From contig SJOL01005932.1 of NCBI GenBank assembly GCA_004794785.1, forward strand, positions 295,218-359,217: a stretch of DNA of 64,000 nt, written 5' to 3'. Shown in pieces: positions 1-13,053 of this stretch. This DNA comes from Opisthorchis felineus. Lineage: Eukaryota; Platyhelminthes; Trematoda; Opisthorchiida; Opisthorchiidae. A program made the position numbers and the translations under genes. Positions within the stretch are counted from its first letter, which is position 1; the number at the start of each line of letters is the position of its first letter. Below the pieces are notes generated by a model. The model had not been told where the DNA came from. It saw only the letters and a program-made list of their open reading frames with translations, and did no database searches.

Positions 1-819
1 CTGACGTTTAACGCTTGGCAAAATTCCAACACCACCTCAGTACCATATTTCTGAGCAATAAGAATCGAGGGTAATAAATTTGACGTAATTTTATGCACTT
101 CAGCAAATAAAACCTCTTTGCGATGGACGGCGTTTCAGCCGATGATCCAGCCCTCTTTGTTTGCATCCACCCCCAGATAATGTATAATCTGTTTTTTTTC
201 ACAATCAGGTTCTAACGTGAGAGAGCATCATACTGTGGTAACGCTAGAAAACCGTTCCCGAGATCATTGAGGCTTCCGTGTACTGTGTCTTTTAGACAGC
301 TTAAGCTGGCCCTGCCATTGTGCAAAATATTGGTCAAAACACATTTTGAGTTCGCTGTCCGGGTCCGGTTTTCATCAGTGTTAAAAACCTGCAACGATAT
401 TCACAAAGCTACTCTCGAAATTGCGAAAGGCGGTGCATCATGTCCAACTAAGTGCCCAAACTTGTTTCCACTGAGGTTAAAAAGCCTTAACCTCAACTTG
501 ATTGTAGCGGAATCCTAAAAGGTGTAACCGGCAGAGAAGGCAGTGGCACACCAGACAGGAATTTAGGTTCCAAGCATTCACGTCAGCCAGGAAATGAACA
601 TGTCTACCCCCATCTAACTCTCCAGCAGTATAGCGAATCATCAGAACAGGCTGCATAAGGCAAAAGTTGAAACCGGAGTTTTTTTTACTCTCTCGCTCTC
701 TTCGAGGACGGAATCAGCAGGTCCACCTCAGGTGCTCATCCTAAGGAAAAGTGAACACTATGTACAGATAGTAAACACGTCAATCCCATAAATCCACTCA
801 AGCACACGACGCTGCTTAC
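1..819. other. no feature recognised
   Basis: No convincing exon, RNA gene or repeat was seen on either strand. If the minus-strand micro-exon gene continues, this is its intron or 3' region. A terminal exon with stop and polyadenylation signal was looked for and not found. Confidence 0.3.
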
Positions 820-837
820 CCTGAACTGATAAAGTAT
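820..837 (-). CDS. micro-exon, 18 nt (TLSVQ)
   Basis: Minus-strand exon ATACTTTATCAGTTCAGG, with acceptor cttttctttcaacacag and donor gtaagc. In phase 1 it gives a split codon xAT, then TLSVQ, then G. The upstream candidate exons end in G, so the split codon would be GAT (Asp). This is one of the best acceptors in the set and the lowest-coordinate exon found. Confidence 0.6.
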
Positions 838-1222
838 CTGTGTTGAAAGAAAAGTTTCTACGAGATTAGAGTAGATTATTCATCCTCAAATTTGTGCACA
901 TTGTGAGAGTTTGGAGATTTAATTCACTTTCGGTTGAATATGGCATTAGATGCATCGCGTTCAAAGGAAATGGAAGGACGCTGTTCTGCAGTGAAAAATT
1001 ATAAATCCAAACTTATGCTCCCCAAAGGTGGTCTAGTCCGAGAATCGTTAAATATGATTCGCTGGTTTAGCTGAACCAATGCGTCGGTTTCGCTGGAAGG
1101 CGAAATGATAACAAATATTCCAATGGCCGGTGTTTTTGCCCAGGACCTGGTTGTTACCCACCATTGGGTTTGAAGCCTTACAAGTGATAAACGAGGAGTC
1201 GACGTGTGTTTCTGTGTATCAC

Positions 1223-1252
1223 CTTCATTTGAAGAGCGTTGTAAACAGGAGA
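1223..1252 (-). CDS. micro-exon, 30 nt (SCLQRSSNE)
   Basis: The acceptor context is agaatcctaactcag, with a ctaac branch-point-like motif, and the donor is gtgata. Phase 1 reads xTC-SCLQRSSNE-G, while phase 2 has a stop. The donor is weaker than gtaag, which lowers confidence. It lies in frame inside a 92-codon minus-strand open frame, but that frame has no independent support. Confidence 0.45.
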
Positions 1253-2005
1253 CTGAGTTAGGATTCTGTCGGACCAAACACTATTAATAAACTAATTTGC
1301 AAATAAATGTGTCACTTGCGTACATTTTTGTCTGAAAATGAAACGCGAAGCTGACTGAACTCCTATACTGTGCCTAACATGAATTGTGAAACGGGTATGG
1401 CCTGTCGAATAGTCTCCAGCAACGTTGCACGTATTGTTGTTCAGGGAGGTCGTTCTATTTTATTTCTGTTCGGGGCTCGCCAAACGAAGGTAGCCCGATC
1501 TAACTGTGTAATGTCCAGGGTAAACTTGCGTTGCTTATTTTAAGAGTAGGACGACTTTCAGATGGAATACCAGACGATCAAATCCTGATTGATCTCGGTC
1601 GTGAGGACAAGTTTGGTTAATTCGATTTCTAAGTCCTGCATCTCCATAACGATAGGTGGGTTCTAAACTTTACTGAGGCAAGCAGCCGAAGCATGTTTAT
1701 GTAAACTATGCGATGTGCGTTTGAAATTATTTATGCTTGCGAGTGCGCTGCGTGCGTGTGCCTTGTGGTAGACTAAATTTACACTCTGGATATCAGGGTG
1801 AATCACAAAAACCATCTTTATCAACCTGCTGTGACGCAGATTACACGCCGGTCTTTCATCACTGAAAGCGGCTGGATCCAGGGTGGAAAACTTACGTTTC
1901 CCTGTTTTCTCCGTTTTCCCAGTTTCCTTCACTCTAAATAGCCCAGGATAAAAATCAAGAACCTGAAAAACCAAACAGATAGCCAAAGGTTTACTTTTAT
2001 CTTAC

Positions 2006-2026
2006 CAAGCATATCCACTCCGGAGT
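2006..2026 (-). CDS. micro-exon, 21 nt (SGVDML)
   Basis: The acceptor is aatatttctaatttag and the donor gtaaga. Phase 1 reads xAC-SGVDML-G, which would start with Asp after a G-ending exon. Length and phase agree with neighbours at 1223 and 4201. Confidence 0.55.
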
Positions 2027-3381
2027 CTAAATTAGAAATATTGTTTGGTTGTATGAATAAGATAAGATGGTATTGTGATTGACAGATTTGTATTGAAATA
2101 TTTATAAAAAGAACGGTGAAAAAAATTCGTTTGCATTATTTCATTTCATAAACTTTTAATGCGTGAACCAACAAAACGAATACGCATATCATGCCTCAGC
2201 TCATGAGTCTTGGGTTCGAAGTTTTGCTGATTCAAACCAATTTCTCATTTGGCTTGGTGGCTCAGTTTTTGAAAATAACTGGTCGATGAAAACGGCTGAA
2301 TTAAGCTCGAAGTCGCACTCAGGCTGTTCGTTGTTCTCAAATTGATCATTGAACGAAATAGCGCGTCACTGTGGGCGTTCTGGTCGATATTGTTTTGCAG
2401 CATTCCGTTGCTAACTGGAACTGATCTCATGGGATTTGTACTTTGTTTCGTGGCATCCGAATTACAAGTAGGTAGCAGAATGAGGTTAGCCGAATTAGAT
2501 TGGCTATATTCATAGGACAGTGAGAACTAATTCTGTGTCAAAAAGCGTGCTAGCCGTACCCGATCAGCAATTATAAGGAGTAGAAAGACAGTTCAAGCCG
2601 AATCGGAGCCAATTAGGTACCTAAGTCCCAGGGACCGTAATAGCTATCACTGACCAGAAACCATACGTTGAACGTGGGTCATCTTACCCCAATAACGTCC
2701 AAAATAGCATGACAGAGTGTTCCACCAACGCACGCTGGACGTACCCGAATTATCAAATTTGAACAGGCGAACGTGCGTGTACACGTTCGATGTGACTGGT
2801 CTACTTGTCCTGAACAAAAAGTGTGACTACTTTTAAGTTCAGAATAGCCTCTGACTTCGGGTTTTGTGCGACTCAAAACCGTTGTTGACAAATAGGGATA
2901 CAGACCCCATCATATCGAGTGTTACCACTTTAATGAGGAAACAACGACCGGGGATTGCCTACGCATTTCAAGTGGTAGTCCGTTTGATTAGCGGAACCGT
3001 TTCACTACCAGAACTAATTGTTTGATGTAATGCTGATTGTTTAGCGGCACTCTATGTGCCTTGTAAAAAATGCTTTATCCATGAAGAGATAGGAAAATAA
3101 GGAAAGAAGCCTTTCTAGTTGTGCTCACGCCAACCTCGACAGGACGGATCGACGTTGCTCATAAGCGATAGCCAACCGAAGGCTTCGATTCACCAGACAA
3201 CAAACAGTTCAAATAACGAACCGTACATGCCCACGTTATCCCACATCATGTGATTTTGAGTGAGTGTGTGCACTTGTTTCCAGTTGATTATTCTAACCCA
3301 CGCGCTGAAGACATTTCACACAAACAAGAGCATTCCTCATGTTCTTAGGAGAATTGTATCTGCTCGGCAGTTACTTAACAC

Positions 3382-3640
3382 CCCGCAGAGATGGCTCAGT
3401 GGTTACGGCGCGAATTTGCCTACTGGAAGGTCCGTGGTTCATGCTCGACCTCTAGATCTCGACTTTCCCTGTCTAGGCCTGGGTAACTTGGCAGTATTCC
3501 AGCCCTCGTGCTTCCTTCGGGCGGCATGACAATTAAGAACCGAAAGGATGCTACAGCTAACACCCCGGCGTTTATTCTCTTTACGTCGCAAACATCCATA
3601 TGTTCTGCACATGTGACTAAATAAAGCATATAAAAGATAT
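3382..3640 (+). repeat. tRNA-derived SINE-like element A
   Basis: The perfect A-box consensus tggctcagtgg lies at 3392-3402. A B-box-like ggttcatgctc follows at 3436-3446, a spacing typical of an internal RNA polymerase III promoter. A GC-richer body follows, then an AATAAA-containing AT-rich tail around 3617-3640. The order (tRNA-like head, body, A/T tail) is that of a SINE. Flanking target-site duplications were not established. It sits in an intron of the minus-strand micro-exon gene. Confidence 0.55.
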
Positions 3641-4200
3641 GAAATGTCGCATTTTTTTCATCTGGCTGCGCTGAAGAAGGGACCAAATGCTTCACTTCTA
3701 ACAGAAGGACAGGCCACTTTCCGCGGATTCAATATCATATCATCCCAGCTGTTTCTTTGTGAAACCGAGGTATTCGCAGACATTTATAGGTCCACTCAAA
3801 CTAGAATACCAGAGATGCGTAAGCGCAGTTTCTGGAACCAAAAAACTAGCTCACTGGCCAGAGTTTGGTTGGTAAAAAAAGCATAACTATTTGACAATTC
3901 CAATGCACTCGCCTACTATTGAGAACCAGATCTTCGTTGGCAGTCCATCGCTCTAGAGTCCCGTTTCTGGAAACTTACTTTTTTGGTGTCAAATCAGATG
4001 TTTTGGTGCGCTTTAATAAGGCCTTTGTTTGGGAACATTTGCTCGTAACGGCACAAAATCCTTTAGGGTCGAATGTCGTAGATTCGAAAAAATGTCGGAT
4101 ATGAAACAAAGACTGAACATGTAAGGTCTCTTCTCCATCGATGTTAATACACTGGAGGGTATTGTCCAATTCAGGTACACAAGACAACTCTGCTGCTTAC

Positions 4201-4218
4201 CGTGAGGTGAAAAAAAAT
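4201..4218 (-). CDS. micro-exon, 18 nt (FFSPH)
   Basis: The exon is ATTTTTTTTCACCTCACG, with acceptor ttttccccataaaatcag and donor gtaagc. Phase 1 gives xAT-FFSPH-G. The donor plus next bases (gtaagcagc) matches those of the 820-837 exon, which may reflect shared origin or chance. The run of eight T makes this stretch less informative than others. Confidence 0.5.
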
Positions 4219-4434
4219 CTGATTTTATGGGGAAAATGAGAAGGGTACAGAATGATTAGCGGTTTTTTTTGATTAAACAGGTTGATCAAACCTTGTAATA
4301 CTTCACAAAGCAAAAAGCTCGGACAAGAGTTAATTCGGTTTTGTCTTCAAATTGGCTTCATATTCCCATGAACGCCATAGATTGAACACATTAAAGATCT
4401 GAAATAAACTGAGGGACATTATGGACCCTCTCAC

Positions 4435-4455
4435 CATTATATTTTGTCGCCCATT
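4435..4455 (-). CDS. possible micro-exon, 21 nt (WATKYN)
   Basis: It is open in phase 1 as xAA-WATKYN-G, with donor gtgaga. The acceptor (aatcagacgagtag) is purine-rich. The intron separating it from the better exon at 4517-4546 would be only 61 nt. It may be a false positive or an alternative. Confidence 0.25.
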
Positions 4456-4516
4456 CTACTCGTCTGATTGTTCTTTGTAGGGGCTCACGGATGATTATCA
4501 TAAAGCGAACTGTCAC

Positions 4517-4546
4517 CATCAGAGGGTAGTTGTTTAAAGACATATG
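4517..4546 (-). CDS. micro-exon, 30 nt (YVFKQLPSD)
   Basis: The acceptor is gcatgtctcttcattag (strong) and the donor gtgaca (moderate). Phase 1 reads xCA-YVFKQLPSD-G, and phase 2 contains a stop. After a G-ending exon the junction residue would be Ala. Confidence 0.5.
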
Positions 4547-5849
4547 CTAATGAAGAGACATGCGGGTACTCTCTGGTTAAAGCAGTTCACAGCGCAGCAC
4601 ATGCGATTGATCGTAGGCTGATGTGGAAGGTATTAAGCGGTTTGAGTGTTTGTTCGTTTAAACAGCCTCCGAAGAAACTGCTGAAGTACTCCTAAAATGT
4701 CGCCATTTTCAAAATTCCTGTGCAAACGAGGTTTTGAATCTTGTGTCCGACAGCGTGCAATTGAGCAGTCTCTTTTTCACAACAAATGACGCAGCGTTCG
4801 ATGGCAAATCCTCTTTCATTCAGTGCCGTGACCAGGTTTTTGATGAAGGTGCCGCGACTGGATTGGATCTTCTGGGGTCTATTTGAGGAATCTGAGGATT
4901 TGGCAGAAGCGATTACCCCGAGGACCCATCGGGGTAAGTTGGGTACGGAAAATGACGAAAAGGGAAACACTGTCAGGCGGTTCAATAAAATTCAGATGCA
5001 GATTCAGATCAGATGTGGAGGCAGCTCATTAACCGTTTTGACTAGATATTACTCGGGTGTTTCATTAGTAGTGTACGCTGAACTGGTTTTGCCTATTCGC
5101 AAGCAAGTTAATGTAAGCTGTAAGCCAAGCATACTTTTATCTTTTTATTTTGCCTTTAATTCAAGTTTACGGATATCAAACTAAGTAAGATGGCAATCAC
5201 TGACAAATTTAAAATTCTCTGATTGATTCTACTGATTTCCCGGTTAAGTCGTTCTACTTCAGTGCTGGATTGATATCTTGCGTACTTTTTCGAGGAAGAT
5301 AGTTTAAAGTCAAGTACACACCTACCATTGAGTGTTTTCTGTATTACGAACTGCGCACAGATGTCAGTATGTCCAACCGTTTGTCATTCCGAGTTAGAAC
5401 TCATGCTGTTAAATGACATTAACAAACAAGGGTTTTCACTCTGTTGAAACAGCTGATTTATTCATGGATATACCCATTCGTTCAATATACTGAGTTCTTA
5501 GTCGTGGTAGTCAATGGGTCCCACTAACATAAGCTGTGTAAACATTTGACCCTTGTGCACTTCCTCGTGATTTTAGCCTACCTTTTCACCGGATGCAAAT
5601 TGATGTTTGAATGGATTGAATGGATTCGTCCTCCCTGGACGAGGTTAGGCTATCAAAACCCAGACACAACGGATATATCCCACGCAATCGAAAGACGGGA
5701 AGATTTTGCAGCACACGTAAAACTTTGGTAGAAATTAGTTGCATAGGAAATGTGTTTACCTGCATTGTTTCATATAATGTGTAGCTATTTCTACGGAAAC
5801 GAGCTAAACGTAGCTGACGACTGTGTTACCATGAGAACGTGGTTGCTCA

Positions 5850-5867
5850 ATATATATATATATATAT
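5850..5867. repeat. (AT)n microsatellite
   Basis: Nine uninterrupted AT dinucleotides, intronic to the minus-strand gene. Confidence 0.9.
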
Positions 5868-6389
5868 TCCTTCAAATGTTCAACCATCCAGCTCATACTT
5901 AAACATAAGATACCGAGTGTACCACGTAAAAGAGTAATTTTGCTGTCGATGAGATTGGGCTTTACTCAGACTGTATGGTTGACTTTTGGAAAATAGGCCT
6001 ACCTATACGCAGGTAAACCGCGATCTAGTAATATACCGCACCAACAATATCATCTCGATTGTTTGCGTAACTTTTGCAACTAAACTGCTAAGCTCAAAAC
6101 CATTTCAGCCATCACTCAAGTAAGCTCAGAACTGCCTTATCAGCATTGTGGTTAACGAATACCTGTGGTTATCGTGAATACCTGATAACCAACCAAAATC
6201 GTGCGAGTTATCTATGCCTACATGCGAAAAACCTCAGAGAAGACGACATCCGAAGAGTGAAACGAGTTTTGTGGTTTCTGAACTGCAAAATGTTCACTGC
6301 TGACATATTGAGTTGTGCGTGAAACCAATATCACAAAAACCAATATCATCATGTATAGTATAGTGTGTCATGGAAACTAAAGCCCTTAC

Positions 6390-6410
6390 CGAACTCGTTC
6401 TCATCAAATT
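6390..6410 (-). CDS. micro-exon, 21 nt (FDENEF)
   Basis: The acceptor is gcatttctaactctcag, with ctaac branch-point-like motif and pyrimidine tract. The donor is gtaagg. Phase 1 gives xAA-FDENEF-G, which would start with Glu, and phase 2 has a stop. The peptide is acidic, like SDDDDY at 13033. Confidence 0.6.
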
Positions 6411-7130
6411 CTGAGAGTTAGAAATGCATTCGTTTCATTGTTAAAATGAGCATACGCTGACGTAATGTGTGATAATTAGGAGAGAAAATATCATCCAGGT
6501 GTAAAAGCAACTATTAACCATGACGAACTTTTGTATTGTGACAAGCTGGCCTCTCTATTTATCGTAAATTACGCTCATTGGCGAGATTTTGTCCTGCAAG
6601 TCAAGCCAACCTATCCAGAAGCGCATCTCATGAAACTCTGAGAGTCCCGAACCCGCCACCTCCCGTCTACAAGTTGAAGTGGCCACGAGCGACCGCTCCC
6701 AAATCTCCTCACACAACCAACAATTATGCTCATTTCATGCTCAACACTTGGCGAAAACTAGTGAAGCTATCTCAGTTCTCATTTGCTCCAGCAGATTGCC
6801 TGTGCCGCTGCTACCTTTGTGGATAACACCTTCTCTGAGCCAATTAAATACCCTCGAAAACGCTGAAGGCAACTGGACCTTGTCATTTGTGTCCTAAAAG
6901 ACGCTTAAGGTTGGCAAGTACTGCTGAATATACCCACTGATCTCTCCATTTTGGTTGTAATTTTCAGCACAGTTTTGAAAGCCTATTTACAGTGCTCACT
7001 TGCGATTGTTAGCTGGTGCTTGATAGGGTTTGCTAAACGCCTTTTCCGACTTTCTCCACTAAGTAGGCACCATTTTCTAATTGTTGGTTTGGAAAGTTTT
7101 GGTTTTGCTTGCCTTAACAGGGGCTATCAC

Positions 7131-7145
7131 CGTGAGGTTTCACTT
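7131..7145 (-). CDS. possible micro-exon, 15 nt (VKPH)
   Basis: It is open in phase 1 as xAA-VKPH-G, with acceptor aacatggttggcag and donor gtgata. Both sites are only moderate and the exon is very short. Confidence 0.3.
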
Positions 7146-8408
7146 CTGCCAACCATGTTTGTACCTAACTTCAAGTATATTCTCTACGGAGTACAAAAAT
7201 TAACGCAAATAGTGGATTTTATGAAGGGCGCATTGTACAATTTGACCAAGTGGAAGTTGATCTGCGGTGTGTAACGTATCAAACATTGGTTGTGTAGAGT
7301 CATTATTCCTTTAAGAGATAGAAATTTGGCTAAAAGTCCCCCTATCGTTGTCATCAGTGTAAGTTGAGTCAGGTCAGCACGACGGCCTTAGGTATTAGAT
7401 CGATAAGTGTATTTTGAATGAGCAAAGAGTCTTGATGACCAGACCGTGTTTATCACCGGCTGTCTTCTGGTTTCTAACAAAACTACGCAGAACTAATCAC
7501 GCAGTGCCAGAGAAAATAATAAAACGGACGTCATCTGGATTATTTTGAAACAAGCACGCAACACTAGTTGTCATACACCAGGTTTGTTGAAACCTCTATA
7601 AGAACGAATGTGGACGTCATACTTCAAGTTTATCAAGAGAATAACATGTACTACGGTAAATTCTAGAACTGCGTTAATCATGAAATGGACTCCGCTAGTG
7701 TTTGTTCACGAGCACTCAAGTCTACGTCATTCGTTGTTTTCGGAAAGAGCGGGATGATAAGCTTTTACGCGTTTTTGTAAACCTTCAACATACAGTGTTC
7801 TGTAGGTTCCGATTTATAGTAATAAAATCAACAATCTACTGGAATGCACTAAAACCACTTTTGTTTACTTGGACTAAAATATTGGCAGAATATTAACTTT
7901 ATAGGAGATGAGGCTAAAAATACGTTATAAGTTTAACCAAAAATCATCTTTAAAAAGGGAGATGTTTTGGTTTACAGAAGCTTTTTAACGTTGCTTAAAC
8001 ACCCGCAAATTAGACGCTGACTATCGGAGTTCAAGCCATTCCTCGAATAATCAGATGGCTATAACGAGGCTTCCTTTTTAGGAAAACGCGCAACAATCAG
8101 ATTATAATGCGAAATTTAACCATATAGTTACAATTGTATGCAGTTACTATTGGTTAATTGTTTTTTCTGGTTAGCCTATGCAGTGCTCACTCCAATAGGT
8201 TTTTGCCTAAGATCTTTCTAGGCGCTGCATTTTCGGTTGAGCGACGTAAAGATACTTTGAGGGATTGTGCCATAATGAACAGTGACTGAAAACGACATAT
8301 CTTACGTACTCCGTTCGTTAGAATTTAATTATCCTGCCCACATTCAGCAAATCTGAATGTCTTGTGGCTAAGTGTCTAGTGAATTTGCCCCATTGTTGTA
8401 AAGCTTAC

Positions 8409-8426
8409 CTTCTGGTAACGGTGAAT
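8409..8426 (-). CDS. micro-exon, 18 nt (SPLPE)
   Basis: The exon is ATTCACCGTTACCAGAAG. The acceptor cttctttctaacctag includes a ctaac motif, and the donor is gtaagc with AAG before it. Phase 1 reads xAT-SPLPE-G. Both splice sites are close to ideal. Confidence 0.6.
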
Positions 8427-11400
8427 CTAGGTTAGAAAGAAGTCCGCAAAATCAAATTCATGTTGCTTACACAAAAGTTCTACTTGCGAGGTTTTGCGTT
8501 GAAGGACACTTCGCCGCTGATATGTCAGGCCGATATTTGGAGGCCAGGATTTATAAGGAATTTCCTGTATCCATGAGTTGTGTTTATTACTGAAGGTTAA
8601 GTACCCTACATATTGTCTTGTTGTTGATAACATGTTCTCCCAGAATGTAGACTGCAAGCAATCAGGATGGAGGTACACCATTCATTCTGATCTGGTGTCT
8701 ACACTGTTGCCCTTAAACTGAGGTAGGCAAATGATAAGCATCAATTTGTCGCGCAGGTCGTGGCGGTGCAACACGATGAGCCGTTTTAAAATAACTGGAC
8801 GGAAATGTCTATAGACTTTATCTCACGAAACTGCATCGGATGAAACGTCATCTGTTTTGAAATGCAAATGTGTCTACAACTAATTGCTTTCGAGGTCATC
8901 CTACTTAAAATACATTTTCTTACTGGATGGATAACAGATGTCAAGCAAAAACCTACGACAGCCTGCATGTCCCAGCAGTGATTTCCATGCCAGCCGCCTG
9001 AATAAGATCTACGCGTAGAAGCTAATCGGTAGCTAAAATTGCTGTAAAATGTGGAGTGCTCTAAAGTAGTCAAGTGATTCAGTTTACGCATATTTGTCAC
9101 TAATCAGTGACCTTTGCAATCTTTATCGTTAATCCACCCCTCAACTGTTTTACTTATCGAGGTTTTCAACAAGCAATCTTTGGATCAACATAGTAATTTA
9201 AAGCAAATTTAAAGCATTTAGACTTCCATTACCCATAACAAATGGCGTGCACCTCCTGAAAATGTTTGAAATTGTTCACTTACAAGTTAGCGAACCAGCT
9301 TGTTTGCTAAAGACCTTGGCTAGTTTGCTCATCCAGAGTCACACTGCATGCGAATCGCCGATGGATACCTGGATTTCAGGGTTTTGTCTCATCTCCTCTT
9401 TTCATGTAGCACATTCCTGATTTCCTCACTGAACCTAAATTTACCGTTAACTTTCTGATCGATTTTTCCGGTCACATTTCTGAAGCAGTTAACTTAGCAG
9501 ACGCGTGGTTTCGAATGCGGTGACCATCTTCAAGTGGTTCTAGCTGCTGATTGCTTGCGTCAAAGGAACAAGCTCACCATACATTCCGAACAACAGTTGT
9601 CTTCCAAAATTTGACAGTTTACTTCAGAAATGCCACCGAAACGCCTAAATTTTAAGCGCCATCTTTTGGTTGTAAAACATATCATAATTTTCCTCTCCCT
9701 TCTCTGACCCGATAAATATTAAGAATACTGGACGAGAAACCACCGTCGGCTGGGGCTTGCCAGCTCATTAACATCGCCTCCCTGGATGCACGTGTCTGCC
9801 TGCCTGTTTAAAACTCTTAGACAATTTAATCTGGTGCCACTGTAATTCGCCTATTAGAAAATTCATTTTAATTGCACAAAGCTGCGCATGACATCGCCTG
9901 AATATGTCAAATTACCAAAAGCTGCACGGCCATCATCTCCGTCAACATTTAACAATCGCTTTTCGCTTTCACCCCTCAACTGTCCTATCAAAACAATCGT
10001 CCCAGCGGGCCGTATTGGCAAAGTTTACTTTTCTATTCATCGTACGTTTGAGACATCGATTCACGGGGTGCTATGGCATTCGATGACCATAATTCATCTC
10101 ATACTGCTTCACCGCATTTGGCTTGCCACACCGAAGAAATCGTTCGTCACGTGAATTATCCGTTCTTACATCCATCATTTCAGTGTCAATCGCCAGAATT
10201 AGTGTAAATTTCTCATGTACTTTTGGTGTTAGAGACTTTGGTTTGGCCTATCATGACTAAGAGCAAAATTGCATTCTGTGCTCACGAGAGACCTAAACTG
10301 CAAAGGGGTACAGGTTGTGATATCCAGTCTATAAATTTTAGCCCACTGCCCTAAAGGACCTGTTTTTACAAGCCCAGAAATCAAACTTCGAGATGAGTGA
10401 CTCCAAATGTTCTGTTAATAATTGTCAAACAGAAGGAGTGCGAGCATGGAAGTTGCCCTTAGAGATGAAGTCTATCGGGTACCAGGTAAGGTCAAGCAAG
10501 GTCACTCGTTCAGAAGTGCAAATGCAAAGTACAACTATGAGTGGAAGTAGTACTCAATGAGAGACGTTTCGAGTACTGATTTTTGAATAATCGTAACCAC
10601 CAAAATTCCCTAAGATCTTATTTCATAAAAGTGGTTGTATTTCACACGTAATCTTACGGCCTATCTCTGGCGTATCTGCAAAGTAATAAAGTAATAAATA
10701 ATTGAATAAATAAATAAATGAAAGTATGAATGAAGTGCAATAATTATTGTTGAGTAATGTTCATGAAAAATTCGGATGGGGCTTAAGTAACCAGATGCTT
10801 CATAGAATATTGATCAATAATATAATAGTGATCCTAAACAAGTTATACTACTGCCGTTTGCAAAACAAGTGCTTCCGGAAAAGTCGTCAATAATAATTTT
10901 TGATAACGGGCAGTAAAATATCAATGTAACTGCACGCAGGTACTGTGCTGCATCGGTTGTTATTTATGTGATGCCTTTGTGCGTTGAAAGGCTAGACGTT
11001 GTTGAGTTGTCTGCCATTAAGTCCAACCTACTTCATCACGGTAGAGAGACTCAAGTGCGACAAACTGCGCGTGGCCCCATAACTCAGCCCCTAGGTCGGG
11101 TGTGTACCACTCAGTGTAATACACACGCACACAACAACGAATGTGACGGTATTCTGACCAGTCTTCGGCTAGCTACATTGGTAAAATTATGATATCAGTC
11201 ATTCATCCCTTGATAAGCTTCACCCTCGGTTGAAACTTCGTCAGTTTTATTTAACATGTCCGCTATATGGTCACCAACATTTTCTTTATGAACGAAAAAC
11301 CCATTGTTTCACGGAGTGAGACCAACTCACAGAACGGACAAGCTTTGATTAAGCCGCTTGAATAATCTTTCTAGAGGGAAGAAGCTAAAAACAGCTTTTT

Positions 11401-13032
11401 AGGTCTCCAAGACGTTTTCAGAAAACCAGTTACGATAAACCAACATTCTCTAAAAGCCTCATCTTGGTTACGGGTGAAGTCTTAGGAAAACATCATAAAA
11501 TGCTCCTATGAGACCCACTCTCACTCAATATTTTTTGAGAAAGTACTATTCATCGTCCGCGTATGTAGCTCCGGCAAACTTTAAGTTCATGCAAACAACG
11601 ACAAGAAGAAGTAACACCAGTGAAATGTATGTATCAGACTACTCTTGGAATACGGTGGTTACGATGGCGCTACTGTTCAGTTGGTCTTTACCCATCCCCT
11701 GCAGCCTTGAAGATGGCCCTTGGGTGTGTAATGGGTAGGAATGTGGCTTCCCACAACAGACCGGGTTAGCAAGACGTAAACATTCCTCGTGATACTTCAC
11801 CGATGACGTTCGCACTGTAGCATTCCTGAAAAGAGAAGCACTCCTGTTTTGGTCCAGGGCCCGGCAACGTCGGTCCCTAATAACCTATTTCGGACATATC
11901 TTGAGTCTAAGAAACTCGATCATCTAAACCTGCTGAGAGAAAAATCTAGACGCTCCACCAATGTGAACAAGTTAACAGCGCATTGGCTTTGCACCCAGCA
12001 TTCCAAAAGTGACGTATTGTTTGCTTGTGTACCAGTTTGTTTGAGATTCCCAGTGGCTCGTTTCTAAAATCCCGTGATTCTGCGTGTGATTGCTGTATAC
12101 GCTGCAACGTCCACATTAGACATCATCCTTGAGAAAAAATTCACATATCACCTACAGCTAATGCCTGAAAAATAACAAGACAACATTTCTCTTCCGTAAT
12201 GGGCAATTGGAGGCTTGTAAGGTCAGTCTGGATTCGCTGAGAGAATGGTGCCATGGTGACACTAAAGCAATTTTTGTCAGCAAAATACAGCCCAGTAATC
12301 GGGAAAGCGCTTCTCGCTATTATGCTCGAACGATGGCTGCGCAGTCCCCAGGATTACACTTTGAACTTTGCACGATGGGCTTTAGCAAATGGAGTTTGCA
12401 GATAGAGGAAATGGAAACGAAAGAAGTATAAATCATACGCACTTTCGTTTACAACACTATATCTGACCTGAGGCTGACGAAAACGCGTACGTGGCTTCGT
12501 TGTTGGGACACTGTAGACGTCACTCACTAAGAAGCAATGACCATGCGGACCAACGGGTCCGCCGAGTATTGTCACGGTAGTATATCGTGGGTCACAAATT
12601 GGGCTCATATGGTCCTGCTGCTCGTGGGTGGATAGTGAGCGACGGCCGTCACAGGCGCTATTCTCAACTTGTTTAAAAGTAAAGTTTGCTGAGTTGAACT
12701 AATAAAATTAGAGAACGACAGGGTTGCAAATGTTTACTCGAAAATTGTGTAAGATTATTTCCCAATCTATAATCCCCTACATTAAATAAGCTTATACACT
12801 GCACACGAAACAAGGGTCATTGCCCAATAAAGGTACCTTGCCAATCACAGAAGACCACAAAACGAACCCACGAGATACCTGCGCAACATGTGCAATTTAT
12901 GATAAGATACGTACATACTTGCCGCTTGGTAAGTGGGAGAACTGATGGTGATTCCTTAGGTCTTCCAAAAAGGTAAAGATGTTATTTCAAAGGACTTTTC
13001 CCAAACAATAAAACACACCTTAAATCACTTAC
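8427..13032. other. long intron-like stretch, no exon recognised
   Basis: About 4.6 kb in which no micro-exon with good sites and correct phase was found on the minus strand. It contains an AATA-rich low-complexity patch near 10684-10720. Short plus-strand open frames here lack convincing paired splice sites. Confidence 0.35.
10684..10720. repeat. AATA-rich low-complexity tract
   Basis: Imperfect repeats of aataa and taaataaa units within intronic sequence. Confidence 0.75.
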
Positions 13033-13053
13033 CGTAATCATCATCGTCAGAGT
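13033..13053 (-). CDS. micro-exon, 21 nt (SDDDDY)
   Basis: The acceptor is tatatttccacatatcag and the donor a consensus gtaagt. Phase 1 gives xAC-SDDDDY-G. With a preceding G the junction codon is Asp, so the encoded stretch would be D-SDDDDY. Phase 2 contains a stop. The peptide is strongly acidic. Confidence 0.6.

Noticed and set aside
2688..2809. Minus-strand 122-nt interval with good acceptor (cacactttttgttcag) and gtaaga donor
   Set aside because: The length is not a multiple of three and it would end in phase 0 when entered in phase 1, breaking the frame of downstream exons. It could be a cryptic or alternative exon.
4786..5184. Longest plus-strand open frame (132 codons) and the antisense frame 4692-4985
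   Set aside because: No recognised domain, no splice-site support, low-complexity glutamine stretch, and both strands open over the same bases. Most likely chance.
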